Under the pieces are notes generated by a model, which ran no database searches, was not told the origin of the DNA, and worked only from the letters and a program-made list of their open reading frames with translations. A program made the position numbers and the translations under genes. Positions 16,573 to 25,339 of a stretch of 64,000 nt of DNA are shown here, one piece after another. Source of the DNA: Lachnospiraceae bacterium UBA1760 (GTDB taxonomy: Bacteria; Bacillota; Clostridia; Lachnospirales; Lachnospiraceae); assembly GCA_002314775.1 (NCBI GenBank), contig DCHE01000014.1, forward strand, positions 51,808 through 115,807. Direction: 5' to 3'. Each line of letters begins with the position of its first letter. The first letter of the stretch is position 1.

Positions 16573-18444
16573 ATGAAGAATAATGATATTGAAAAACTGA
16601 ATAAAAAAGAACCCTCGTCTCATACAATTGGAGGCTCTATGAAAAAGGAAGCCGGTGGAATGGCATTTGATATTCAGACTATCATTATGACAGCACTTAC
16701 TACACTTACAATATTTGCAACTATTGTAATGGGAGTCCTTCTGTATCGCAGATATGAAAATTCGATATCTCAAAGTATGATAGAGAATACAAAGACTATT
16801 GTTGAGAGTGATGCTGATATCATTGACAACTCGCTTCACGATGTCAGGCAGATTGCCAAGACCATAAACTATAATATCATGCAGCAGTATGAGATTGACA
16901 ATCCGGAATTTGCACAGCAGCTTAGTATATTGTACGAGGCTAACAAGGACAGCGTCCAAAGTATTGCACTCTATAATATGGATGGTAAGCTAGTCCTGGC
17001 TGAGCCTATACCTTCAGAGAAGGAGGGCGTCGATGTAACAACCCAGGAATGGTTTATGAATGCTTCGGCTCAGATAGAGAATATGCACTATTCTCTGCCA
17101 CATATACAAAATCTTTTTAAGAGCTCTGGAGATAGCTTTGACTGGGTAATATCACTTAGTCAGGCAATTGAGATAAATGGGGGTGACAGTACTGAGAAGG
17201 GAATCCTCCTTTTGGATATGAAGATGTCAATACTTACAGATACTCTCGACAAGATAAATGCAGTAAATACAAGTCAGTATTTCTTCCTGTGTGATGCTGA
17301 TGGTGATTTGATTTATCATCCACTTTACGGAGAAGCAAATCGTGGCTATGTCAAGGAAAATAGCAAGGAAATAGCTAAGTATGAGGACGGAGTTTATGAC
17401 GATGTTGTCGATGGAACTAAAAGAAAGATAGTGGTGACGACAGTTTCCTACGCAGGCTGGAAGCTTATCGGTGTTATTCCAGAGGAGTATCAGGAGGGAA
17501 GTGTTCTCAAATTCAGATACTATCTTATCACAACCATTTGCCTTCTTATGATGATGATAATAATAGTTAACAGATTAATTGCAAGGAGAATCTCAACACC
17601 TATTCTAAAGCTAAATGATTCAGTCAAGGCCTATGAGACAGGTGAAAAGCCAGATATTTACGTTGGCGGTTCCTCAGAGATAAGACATCTGGGCTACTCG
17701 GTTCAAAAATCCTACGAGCAGATTGACAAGCTGATGAACGAGATAATAAACGAGCAGCATCAAAGAAGAAAGAGTGAGATAGACGCACTTCAGAGTCAGA
17801 TAAATCCACATTTTCTGTACAATACTCTTGAATCCATAACCTGGATGGTAGAGGGAGGCAAAAATGAGGAGGCCGTCACGATGATTTCAGAGCTTGCCAA
17901 GCTCTTAAGAATCAGTCTTTCAAAGGGAAGAACAATCATCAGTATAGAGGATGAATTGCAGCATGCAAGAAGCTACATGAATATCCAAAAGGTTAGATAT
18001 AAGAAGCATTTTGAGATAGAATACGATATCGACGAGGAGATATTTAAGTACAGTACAGTCAAGCTTATCATACAGCCAATTCTTGAAAATGCCATTTACT
18101 ATGGAGTTGGCAATATGGATGAGGATGACGGTGGAATAATAGAAGTAAAGGGCTATATTGAAGATGATGACATTTACATATCAGTTTATGACAATGGTAT
18201 GGGTATGGACGAGAATACTGTAAGTAATATTTTGACAGATAACAGCAAGGTGCCAAAGCATGGTAATGGTGTGGGACTTATAAATGTTCATACAAGAATA
18301 CAGCTTCTTTTCGGAAATGAATACGGTCTTATTGTGTGGAGCGAACCGGACGAGGGAACAAGGATTACAATTCATATTCCTAAGGTGGAATTCACAGAAG
18401 AAAACAGAACTGCTCTTGAAAAGCAGACAAAATGGAAAGGGTGA
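16573..18444 (+). CDS. YesM-like sensor histidine kinase
   Basis: A 623-residue kinase. A transmembrane helix (about 33-58) precedes a large extracellular Cache-like region (about 60-310). A second helix (about 315-335) leads into a HAMP linker. The His_kinase domain has the phosphoacceptor in ALQSQINPHFLYNTLES, followed by an ATPase domain with ILENAIYYG, VYDNGMGM and HGNGVGLINVHTRI. It pairs with the YesN-like regulator 70 bp upstream. Two binding-protein genes follow within the same strand and close spacing, so ligand-loaded binding proteins are likely to be read by its extracellular domain. The ATG follows GAAGGG. Confidence 0.93.
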   Translation: MKNNDIEKLNKKEPSSHTIGGSMKKEAGGMAFDIQTIIMTALTTLTIFATIVMGVLLYRRYENSISQSMIENTKTIVESDADIIDNSLHDVRQIAKTINYNIMQQYEIDNPEFAQQLSILYEANKDSVQSIALYNMDGKLVLAEPIPSEKEGVDVTTQEWFMNASAQIENMHYSLPHIQNLFKSSGDSFDWVISLSQAIEINGGDSTEKGILLLDMKMSILTDTLDKINAVNTSQYFFLCDADGDLIYHPLYGEANRGYVKENSKEIAKYEDGVYDDVVDGTKRKIVVTTVSYAGWKLIGVIPEEYQEGSVLKFRYYLITTICLLMMMIIIVNRLIARRISTPILKLNDSVKAYETGEKPDIYVGGSSEIRHLGYSVQKSYEQIDKLMNEIINEQHQRRKSEIDALQSQINPHFLYNTLESITWMVEGGKNEEAVTMISELAKLLRISLSKGRTIISIEDELQHARSYMNIQKVRYKKHFEIEYDIDEEIFKYSTVKLIIQPILENAIYYGVGNMDEDDGGIIEVKGYIEDDDIYISVYDNGMGMDENTVSNILTDNSKVPKHGNGVGLINVHTRIQLLFGNEYGLIVWSEPDEGTRITIHIPKVEFTEENRTALEKQTKWKG

Positions 18445-18451
18445 GTGAGAT

Positions 18452-19441
18452 ATGCGAAAAAGTAGAATAATGGGACTGATTTTTGCTGAAGCTCTCCTAC
18501 TGGCACTCACCATATATTTCGGCAGTAAAATTATTGCCGATGAAAAGCCACAGAAACGATATGCAGTTATAATAGAAAAATCTGGAGACAATAAGTGGAA
18601 GGCATGTATCAATGGCTTGAAGGAGTCTGCAAAGAATAGCAATGTTCATCTGGTAGTCTGCAATACTGATGAGATAGAGAAATCGGATGAGATAAAGCTT
18701 TTGATTGAGGGGCAGATGGGAAACGATATTGATGGCTTTATAATCTGCCCGGCTGCAGGAGATGACAGCTTAGATATAATAAAGTCAGCTGTAAATGAAA
18801 AGCCGGTTATTCTTATTGGCGATGATGCCCTGTCAGAGAATGTGACAGACTATAGTAGTTATCATTCGGAGATGACGGTTAGTATGCCAGATTATTATGA
18901 GATGGGGCAAAGGCTTGGTGAAGAGCTTGCTAAAAAGTATGACAATAATCTAAGTGATGTATCAATCGGAATAGTAGCAGGAATCGAAGGAAGATACAGT
19001 ACAGTAAGGTGTCTTGAGGGAGTAAAAGAGACCATTGAAAAATATGGCGGAGATGAAAAATGGGTAGTAAACAGAGCGTACGATGGTAAGCTTATCGATA
19101 ATATAACGGAAGGTGAAGCTGTAGATAATCTGATAATATTAGATACCGATAGTGCAGAAGCAGTTTGCAGTGCAATTGAAAGTGAAGTGCTGGAAAAAAA
19201 GACCATTTTTGCAATATGCAGCAGTCTTGCCACAGTATCTAGTCTCGACAAGAATTATATTGAGTGTCTTATTATGCCGGATTATTTTGAGATGGGCTAT
19301 AAGGCAGTGAAAGAGATTGCCGCAAAGGGTGAGAGCAGTCTTTACAGGATGACAGACAGTATTTGCGATTACAGAGTATTTTATAAAGAAGATATATTTA
19401 GCAGAGAGAACGATGAGTTCCTGTACTATTACAAAGAATAA
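18452..19441 (+). CDS. Membrane-anchored periplasmic-binding-protein-like sensor partner
   Basis: A 329-residue protein with a type I periplasmic binding fold in normal order: YAVIIEKSGDNKWKACINGL as the first strand and helix, DGFIICPAA, VILIGDD and MPDYYEMGQRLGEELAKKYD. It starts with an N-terminal hydrophobic helix (MRKSRIMGLIFAEALLLAL) that lacks a lipobox Cys, so it is probably an uncleaved anchor. It is only eight bases after the kinase gene, so its stoichiometry may follow the kinase. It lacks the calcium loop and the sugar contacts of MglB, so its ligand is open. Such genes beside YesM/YesN pairs generally supply ligand information to the kinase; that role is inferred here. Confidence 0.75.
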   Translation: MRKSRIMGLIFAEALLLALTIYFGSKIIADEKPQKRYAVIIEKSGDNKWKACINGLKESAKNSNVHLVVCNTDEIEKSDEIKLLIEGQMGNDIDGFIICPAAGDDSLDIIKSAVNEKPVILIGDDALSENVTDYSSYHSEMTVSMPDYYEMGQRLGEELAKKYDNNLSDVSIGIVAGIEGRYSTVRCLEGVKETIEKYGGDEKWVVNRAYDGKLIDNITEGEAVDNLIILDTDSAEAVCSAIESEVLEKKTIFAICSSLATVSSLDKNYIECLIMPDYFEMGYKAVKEIAAKGESSLYRMTDSICDYRVFYKEDIFSRENDEFLYYYKE

Positions 19442-19468
19442 TTTACAAAGAATGATTTACAAAGAATG
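19428..19468 (+). repeat. Three 13-14-bp tandem repeats across a gene end
   Basis: ATTTACAAAGAATG occurs twice, preceded by the near copy ATTACAAAGAATA that encodes the last residues of the upstream protein. Slippage here would change the C terminus or the spacer. Confidence 0.8.
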
Positions 19469-19488
19469 ATTTATTTACGGAGAAATCA

Positions 19489-20517
19489 ATGAAGAAAAAA
19501 GCTATAGCATTATTATTAATACTGATAATGATTATTCAAACCTCAGGCTGTGAAAAGGCTGAAAGTGAGAAAACAAAGACATTAAGGGTAGGAGTTGTTC
19601 TTTATGCGTCTGACGACAAGTTTATCAATGCCCTCACATCAATTATGAAGGAGCTTTTTCAGAGAAGAGAGAGTGAGGATTTAAAGATTGTTATGTCAGT
19701 AAAAAATGGCGCAAATGATCAGAGAGCCGAGAATGATGTGGTTGACGAGATGATGGATGCCGGCTGTGATATTCTGGTTGTAAATCTGGTTGACAGAACT
19801 GCCCCCTCAAAGATAATAAATCTTGCAAGGGAAAACAATGTGCCTGTAATATTCTTCAACAGAGAGCCTGTCAAGGAGGATCTGATGCAGTGGGACAAGA
19901 TGTACTATGTGGGCTGTGATTCAGCACAGTCGGGCGAAATACAGGGTAAGCTTGCGGCAGATATGATAAAACAGGATTTCAGTAAGTATGACAAAAATGG
20001 TGATGGTAAGATTCAGTATGTGATGCTTGAGGGTGAGGCCGGTCATCAGGATGCTATTCTAAGAACAGATTACTCGGTGGAAACCCTTAAGGCAGAGGGC
20101 ATTAAGCTTGAAAAGATAAGCTACCAGTTTGCCGACTGGTCAAGGGCCCAGGCAGAAAACAAGATGCAGCAGATAATCAGCAAATATGGTGATACTGTGG
20201 AGCTTGTTCTGGCTAATAATGATGAGATGGCTCTAGGAGCAATAGAGGCATATGAGAAGGCGGATATTTCCCTTGACAGAAGGCCTCTGATATATGGAAT
20301 TGACGGACTCGATGATGCACTTTCAGCAATAAAAAAGGGTACTCTTCAGGGAACAGTCTACAATGACAAGGAGGAACAGGCGAGAAATATAGTTAATCTT
20401 GCCATTGATCTTTACAAGGGAAACAGCCTTTCAAGCTACAATATTCAGGATGGAAAATATCTTATGTCTGAGTATCAGAGGGTTGATATTTCCAACGTTG
20501 ATGATTTTATAAATTAA
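19489..20517 (+). CDS. Galactose/glucose-binding lipoprotein in normal order, probable sensing receptor
   Basis: A 342-residue lipoprotein (lipobox TSGC) of the MglB family in the usual order. The first strand RVGVVLYASDDKF is followed by LVVNLVDRTAPSKI, VIFFNREP, YYVGCDSAQSGEIQGKL, a complete calcium loop DKNGDGKIQ, GEAGHQDAILRTDY, the aromatic FADWSRAQ, VLANNDEMALGA and YGIDGLDDA. The sugar contacts known from E. coli MglB can therefore be matched. It is the last gene of the two-component cluster and has no ATPase or permease of its own nearby, so it may sense hexose for the YesM-like kinase, or share the Mgl transporter. It is a useful internal template against which the permutation of the upstream MglB can be seen. 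Confidence 0.85.
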   Translation: MKKKAIALLLILIMIIQTSGCEKAESEKTKTLRVGVVLYASDDKFINALTSIMKELFQRRESEDLKIVMSVKNGANDQRAENDVVDEMMDAGCDILVVNLVDRTAPSKIINLARENNVPVIFFNREPVKEDLMQWDKMYYVGCDSAQSGEIQGKLAADMIKQDFSKYDKNGDGKIQYVMLEGEAGHQDAILRTDYSVETLKAEGIKLEKISYQFADWSRAQAENKMQQIISKYGDTVELVLANNDEMALGAIEAYEKADISLDRRPLIYGIDGLDDALSAIKKGTLQGTVYNDKEEQARNIVNLAIDLYKGNSLSSYNIQDGKYLMSEYQRVDISNVDDFIN

Positions 20518-20580
20518 AACAGGATATCCAATGACAATTAGCTTTTAGGTGGATTGACAAAAAAAGAGTAAAAATTGAGC

Positions 20581-20612
20581 AAGGAGGGTCAGCAAACTGC
20601 TGGCACAAAAGT
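20581..20612 (+). promoter_or_regulatory. Ribosome binding site separated from its start by a hairpin
   Basis: AAGGAGG (20581-20587) lies 25 bases before the GTG at 20613, too far for normal initiation. GTCAGCA and TGCTGGC (20588-20604) between them form a 7-bp hairpin with a three-base loop. Looping it out leaves eight bases between the site and GTG, an ideal distance. Confidence 0.5.
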
Positions 20613-21185
20613 GTGAAGGAAAACTGGTTAGAAGAATTCTACAGGGAGACGGTCCCTGAAAAAAGAAAACAATTATTAGAGAACAATAATACTGAAGATA
20701 AAGAGGCAGCTTGCGAACTAAGAGAAAAGCTTTGGGTGTTAAGATATGGAAAAAGAAAACCTAAGGAGGATAAGTTCGTAGGCTTTATTATGGAGCTCAA
20801 GTATCTGGCTGAGAGCGGAAACCATGACATTGGCGGGAAGAAAAAGAAGCAGGCAGCAGATATCATACTTGGTCTGGGAATAAATGATTGTGATGAAAGA
20901 TCTAAAGAGGAGAGAGAGGTTCTTCTCTATGAGCTTAAGAATACATTTCTCAGATATATCGAGGTAAGTCAAAAGGGAAGAGGATTTACCTCTGTTCTTT
21001 TCGGAATGGGACAGCTTTCTGATGAGAGCGTTGCAAAAAAGCTTGCAGATCAGATAAGCGTGATAGCATTTGATGCACCGCATATGCTCAAGATGGATAA
21101 AGAGTTTGGTATACTCAGGGAGGGTGCGCTTCTTGCATTTAGAGAGATATATCCAAACAGGGAGCATTTGCTAAGAAAAATCTAG
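20613..21185 (+). CDS. DUF6553-like protein of unknown function
   Basis: A 190-residue soluble, mostly helical protein starting with a GTG (KENWLEEFYRETVPEKR). It has a central GKKKKQAADIILGLGIND and a C-terminal FREIYPNREHLLRKI. No signal peptide or membrane segment is present. It resembles a family seen in Lachnospiraceae genomes and labelled DUF6553, but I assign that from memory and cannot verify it. No upstream in-frame ATG exists; see the unusual ribosome binding site just before it. The GNAT gene follows after about 100 bp with its own promoter-like sequence. Confidence 0.55.
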   Translation: MKENWLEEFYRETVPEKRKQLLENNNTEDKEAACELREKLWVLRYGKRKPKEDKFVGFIMELKYLAESGNHDIGGKKKKQAADIILGLGINDCDERSKEEREVLLYELKNTFLRYIEVSQKGRGFTSVLFGMGQLSDESVAKKLADQISVIAFDAPHMLKMDKEFGILREGALLAFREIYPNREHLLRKI

Positions 21186-21288
21186 GAGAATCTTTAAAAA
21201 TCTTTAGCGATATTATGATATAGTATAGATTATAATAAACTAAAGCGAGCTGAGCAGTTCTCTCGAGAGAGCTGAAAGGGGAAAACAG

Positions 21289-22146
21289 ATGACTGATTGC
21301 ATACGTATTACAAAGGAAACAGAAGCATATTTCAAAGCTTTATTACCAGACAGAAGCATAACCTGGGTGGCAGACGAGTCCGATATAGTCATAATTGGCG
21401 GAATAAGGGACAACACTGCTGTCGGAGTTATGACCTTGTGTGTTATAGGATATCAGATAAAGATAATACACATAGTAGTTTCTGAGGAATTTAGACGTAA
21501 AAGGGTGGCTACAGATATGATAGAGTATATCTGTAAGTACGCTGGCGAAAATGGCTATATGGTAAGCTGTGATTATGCAAGCAGAGAGATGGTTAGTGAG
21601 CCAATAGGCGCACTGTTTTCTTCTATAGGTTACTTTTCAATCGAGCAGACTGAAGGGTATGAGTGCGAAATTCCCTTTAAGGATATCATTGATTTTCATG
21701 AAAAATATGGAGATAAAAGATACGGCTATAAGCTTGAAAATTATTTCAAGCTATCTAAGGCAACAATCAATAAACTGATGATTGAGCTTGAGGCGGGTGG
21801 AAATAATCTTTATGATGCCGAATCAGAAAGGCTAATTGATAAGCTTTGCCTGGCAAGCATAGATAAGAATAAGGATGCTGTCTCGATTGTATTAACAGAA
21901 TACCAGTTAGAAGCGAAGAATAAGATTAAGATAAGCTTTGCGTACTGTAATAAAAATCATACCCTGGCTTTGGTTGCGGCTTTACTTGAGCTATCAACAA
22001 GGCTGATGATATTACAGAAATTTCTAAAGGAAATCAAGATTGATGCGGTAAACTATGAGGCTATGAATTTAATTGAGAAGATATCACCAAACAGGCGTAT
22101 AACGAAGAGATATTATACCTGCAGGTGGAATTACAGTTTTAATTAG
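21289..22146 (+). CDS. GNAT-family N-acetyltransferase with an extra C-terminal domain
   Basis: A 285-residue protein. The N-terminal half (about 1-120) shows the acetyl-CoA fold: VGVMTLCVIGYQIKIIHIVV as the central strands, then the pyrophosphate-binding loop EEFRRKRVATDMIEYI and a following strand GYMVSCDY. The C-terminal 150 residues (YKLENYFKLSKATINKLM to the end) have an ALVAALLELSTRL helix and MNLIEKISPNRR, which may be a degenerate second GNAT half. GAAAGGGG precedes the ATG. It ends 42 bp before the large kinase-like gene and may be co-transcribed with it. The acetyl acceptor is unknown. Confidence 0.75.
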   Translation: MTDCIRITKETEAYFKALLPDRSITWVADESDIVIIGGIRDNTAVGVMTLCVIGYQIKIIHIVVSEEFRRKRVATDMIEYICKYAGENGYMVSCDYASREMVSEPIGALFSSIGYFSIEQTEGYECEIPFKDIIDFHEKYGDKRYGYKLENYFKLSKATINKLMIELEAGGNNLYDAESERLIDKLCLASIDKNKDAVSIVLTEYQLEAKNKIKISFAYCNKNHTLALVAALLELSTRLMILQKFLKEIKIDAVNYEAMNLIEKISPNRRITKRYYTCRWNYSFN

Positions 22147-22188
22147 TGAAGGGCAATGGAAGGATATAAGCAGAGGAGGGACATAAGT

Positions 22189-25100
22189 ATGCCAACACCA
22201 ACACAGGAAGATGAAGCATTTGTAAATGAGCAGAGAAGAATAATGAATATGGAGGCCGCAATACTGCAGGGCAAGGAGATAAGCCGGCAGACAGCGGAGC
22301 ATGACGAAACATGGATAGATAAGCTTGATTATTACAAGGCGGAGGTTAATAAGCTTGATGGAATTGAGGCTATGGCTCCAAATCTTCAGATAAATAGAGC
22401 GGCAGATGAACAGTATAAGCCAGAGGATGCAGCAACAAAGAAGCAGAGAAAGGCTATTAAATCCATGAGTACCCATAGGGAAGAGATGGAAAAGGCGAAG
22501 ATTCTTATGAAGAACATAAGAGTTTTGGAATCTGAAGCTGTAGATTCCCGTATTAAAAATCTGGATGACAGGGCACATAATAATGATGTCGATATGGGAA
22601 GGTTAGAGGAACATCTCTATAGCCTTAGAATTGAGGTGGCTGATGCATCAAAAAATGCGGCTCTTGCAGCTCTTGAGGCCGATGTTCTGACTGGTGCGAT
22701 TCCAGCCGAAAAGGAAGCGGAGATGAAGGCCAGAATTGAACTCAGATACCAGGAGGACAGAGTTGATGCGATAACCAGACTTCACAAGCTTTTGCCTGTT
22801 AACAGCGAGGCAAGAAAGGGACTTGGAGACTTAAAGGAGACTGAGGAGTCAAAATACAGCCAGACAAGAAAAAATCTCAAGCATATTCTTAAGCCTGAGG
22901 AAAAACCAAGCTGGTTCAATAGATTTTATCATAGCGTGTATGATGCAAGTAAGGCAATTATGGGCCTCGTACATGGAGCAAACCAGTTTTCTCATGAGGG
23001 AGCAGTTTATGTTGACGAGAAAACAGGCAAGAGACTTGTAAATGTAGGAAGAGCATTTATGGGCGGAACTAAGCCTATGTATGTGTTCGAGGATCCAACA
23101 GAGATTATCGGATATAACCAGGATCATACACCGATTTATCAGCAGTACCTGTACAAAGAGGCAATCAACTGTATGGGTCAGAAGACCCCTGAGAGAGCAG
23201 TTTTAACAGAGGCTGCATCCGAACTTCAGCAGATAGTATGTGGAGATAAGAGTATTCCAGCCTTTGCGGTAAAGGACTCTTCCGGAAGTATAGTTGGAAC
23301 CTTCCAGAAGAGAGTAATGCCTTATAAGGGAGAGCCTGTAAGAAGAGATGGTGCTGACGCGCCTGCACCAGTTCAGCAGATAGACCTTTTCAACTGGCAG
23401 AAGAATCCTGACGAGCAGCCATTGCCACCGGAGATAACCTCACAGATTTTGAGAGAGCATATGCTTGACTGGCTCCTTTGTAATTTCGATACAAAGGGAG
23501 AGAACTTCCTTCAGAGGGCCGAGGACGGAATGCTCGTATCGATTGATAAGGAGGCATCATTTTCAAAGATTGAGGACCCTGGAGCTCAGCAGATGAGCTC
23601 AACCTACAAGGGCAATATGAATGATACAATATACAATATAATGTTCCAGCAGTTCGAAAAGGGAAAGATGGCTGATATGAACTTTGAGATGCTTGAGCCT
23701 ATTATTGAGAAGATTGAGAAAATTGCTGGCAGGGAGTTTGATGAATTGTTTAAGCCTTTCATTGCTATGAAGGTGGGATATGGTAAAGAAAACACTCCGG
23801 AAGTCAGCAAGAGATATAATGCAATAGTAACCGCGGTTAGTAATAGAGCGCTAGGAATCAGAGCTGAATATGAGAGATTTATAACGGAATTAATCAAAAA
23901 GCATCTTGAGAGTAATCCGGAAAGCCCAATGAGACAAAAGCTTAATGCCCAGGGTAAGTTTGTATTCCCACAGAGGCTGGAAAAGGAAAGACAGCATGAA
24001 GAGGAAATGCGAAATGCTACTGTCGAAGGACTTGCTATGGAGGCCGCAAACAAGCAGATCGCAGTAAAGAAAATGAATCTTCCTAGAATACCGGCACTTA
24101 CTAAGGAGGAGAGAACATACGATGCTGCAATGGTAAGACGTTGCTATGAGATTAGAGCTAATGCATCAGCTCATAGAGAAGGATATTGGGGTACAGTAGG
24201 TGACCAGTATGTGGTTCAGATAATGAAGTCTGAAAGAATAGAAAGAAGAGACGCAGATGGCGCAGAGAGAAGTGCTAATGCCGAAAAGACCAAAGGAAGT
24301 GCTGAGCTTTCAAGTGCACAGAAGAATTCAGCAAAAGCAGATTTGGAGAATCTGTTCCAGAACAGATTAAAGGACAGTATGCTTGATGTGGTAGCAGATT
24401 ATACTATGCCACCTGAGATGGAATCAGCTATGAATATGTGTTATCTGTCACAGAACTATATCAGTGCCTTGGAGATCGCATATGGTGCAAAAAAGAAATT
24501 TTCTAAGAATGAGGAAGAAGCTCGCATAAATAAAGATAAAAGTGCCAAGCTTTCAGAAATAGCTAGTACACTTAAAAATTCTCATCTTGTAGCGGTAAGA
24601 ACTCTCGAGACATTGCCTAGACTTGCTGCCTGGGAAAACACAATCTCGATGTTAGAAGCAGAGATGCTGAGCAAGCCTGGTCAGGAAAAGTATTACCAGG
24701 CAATGATTGATGAAGCAAGAGCAAAATATACAGAAGAAAAAACTGATTATGAATTATTTGTCAAGGAAGACAGCTTCTTAAGAGTTCCATCAGACGAGCC
24801 TATAAGCTTTGAAACCTATGTAGAAGATATGAGAAAAGCTAAGGTGTTCAGTCAGAGAGGAAGACTTGATGAGATAACAAGGTCATTTATTGCAATAGAT
24901 ACAAAGGAAGTACAGACTGAGGAAGAAGCGGAAGCAAGAAAGCAGTTAATTAAACAGTTCGAGGATATCGTAGTTGGCAGCCAGGATATCAGCACACCAG
25001 AGGAGTGCTTTGGCACAAAGGTTGAATTATCATTAACATTTACTAAGAAGCTTAATGATGATGATCCAAATGAACATGAATCTAAGATTGAGCTTGCGGT

Positions 25101-25302
25101 TCTTATTTCCGAATTACAGGAAAAGGTAGATATAATGAAGACCCTGTATGACAGTGACAAGAAGGTTACAGATCAGGCACGTATGGATGAACTTGTTGAG
25201 GAGGCGCTTAAGCTTGACAGAAGAATCAGGGTTGAAGAGTGGCTTTACGGAATAGGTTACAAGGACGCAAAGGAGAAGAGAGAACATTTTAAGTCTATTT
25301 AG
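22189..25302 (+). CDS. Large soluble protein with a PI4-kinase/actin-fragmin-kinase-like catalytic core
   Basis: About 1037 residues without signal peptide or membrane helix. Long charged, coiled-coil-prone stretches flank a kinase-like centre (about 290-560). Visible kinase-like elements are LYKEAIN with Lys323, EAASELQQIV (possible helix C Glu), VGTFQKRV, then HMLDWLLCNFDTKGENFL with D427, N432, D434 and N439, and VSIDKEASF with D453. The D-x4-N pair followed 14 residues later by an I-D matches the PI3/PI4-kinase, actin-fragmin kinase and HipA pattern. GAGGAGGG lies eight bases before the ATG at 22189; an ATG at 22156 is less well placed. The substrate (lipid, protein or nucleotide) cannot be told. 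I know no described bacterial homologue. Confidence 0.55.
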   Translation: MPTPTQEDEAFVNEQRRIMNMEAAILQGKEISRQTAEHDETWIDKLDYYKAEVNKLDGIEAMAPNLQINRAADEQYKPEDAATKKQRKAIKSMSTHREEMEKAKILMKNIRVLESEAVDSRIKNLDDRAHNNDVDMGRLEEHLYSLRIEVADASKNAALAALEADVLTGAIPAEKEAEMKARIELRYQEDRVDAITRLHKLLPVNSEARKGLGDLKETEESKYSQTRKNLKHILKPEEKPSWFNRFYHSVYDASKAIMGLVHGANQFSHEGAVYVDEKTGKRLVNVGRAFMGGTKPMYVFEDPTEIIGYNQDHTPIYQQYLYKEAINCMGQKTPERAVLTEAASELQQIVCGDKSIPAFAVKDSSGSIVGTFQKRVMPYKGEPVRRDGADAPAPVQQIDLFNWQKNPDEQPLPPEITSQILREHMLDWLLCNFDTKGENFLQRAEDGMLVSIDKEASFSKIEDPGAQQMSSTYKGNMNDTIYNIMFQQFEKGKMADMNFEMLEPIIEKIEKIAGREFDELFKPFIAMKVGYGKENTPEVSKRYNAIVTAVSNRALGIRAEYERFITELIKKHLESNPESPMRQKLNAQGKFVFPQRLEKERQHEEEMRNATVEGLAMEAANKQIAVKKMNLPRIPALTKEERTYDAAMVRRCYEIRANASAHREGYWGTVGDQYVVQIMKSERIERRDADGAERSANAEKTKGSAELSSAQKNSAKADLENLFQNRLKDSMLDVVADYTMPPEMESAMNMCYLSQNYISALEIAYGAKKKFSKNEEEARINKDKSAKLSEIASTLKNSHLVAVRTLETLPRLAAWENTISMLEAEMLSKPGQEKYYQAMIDEARAKYTEEKTDYELFVKEDSFLRVPSDEPISFETYVEDMRKAKVFSQRGRLDEITRSFIAIDTKEVQTEEEAEARKQLIKQFEDIVVGSQDISTPEECFGTKVELSLTFTKKLNDDDPNEHESKIELAVLISELQEKVDIMKTLYDSDKKVTDQARMDELVEEALKLDRRIRVEEWLYGIGYKDAKEKREHFKSI

Positions 25303-25339
25303 TTAGTGGTTTAATGATTTAAATATCTGGAGACATATT

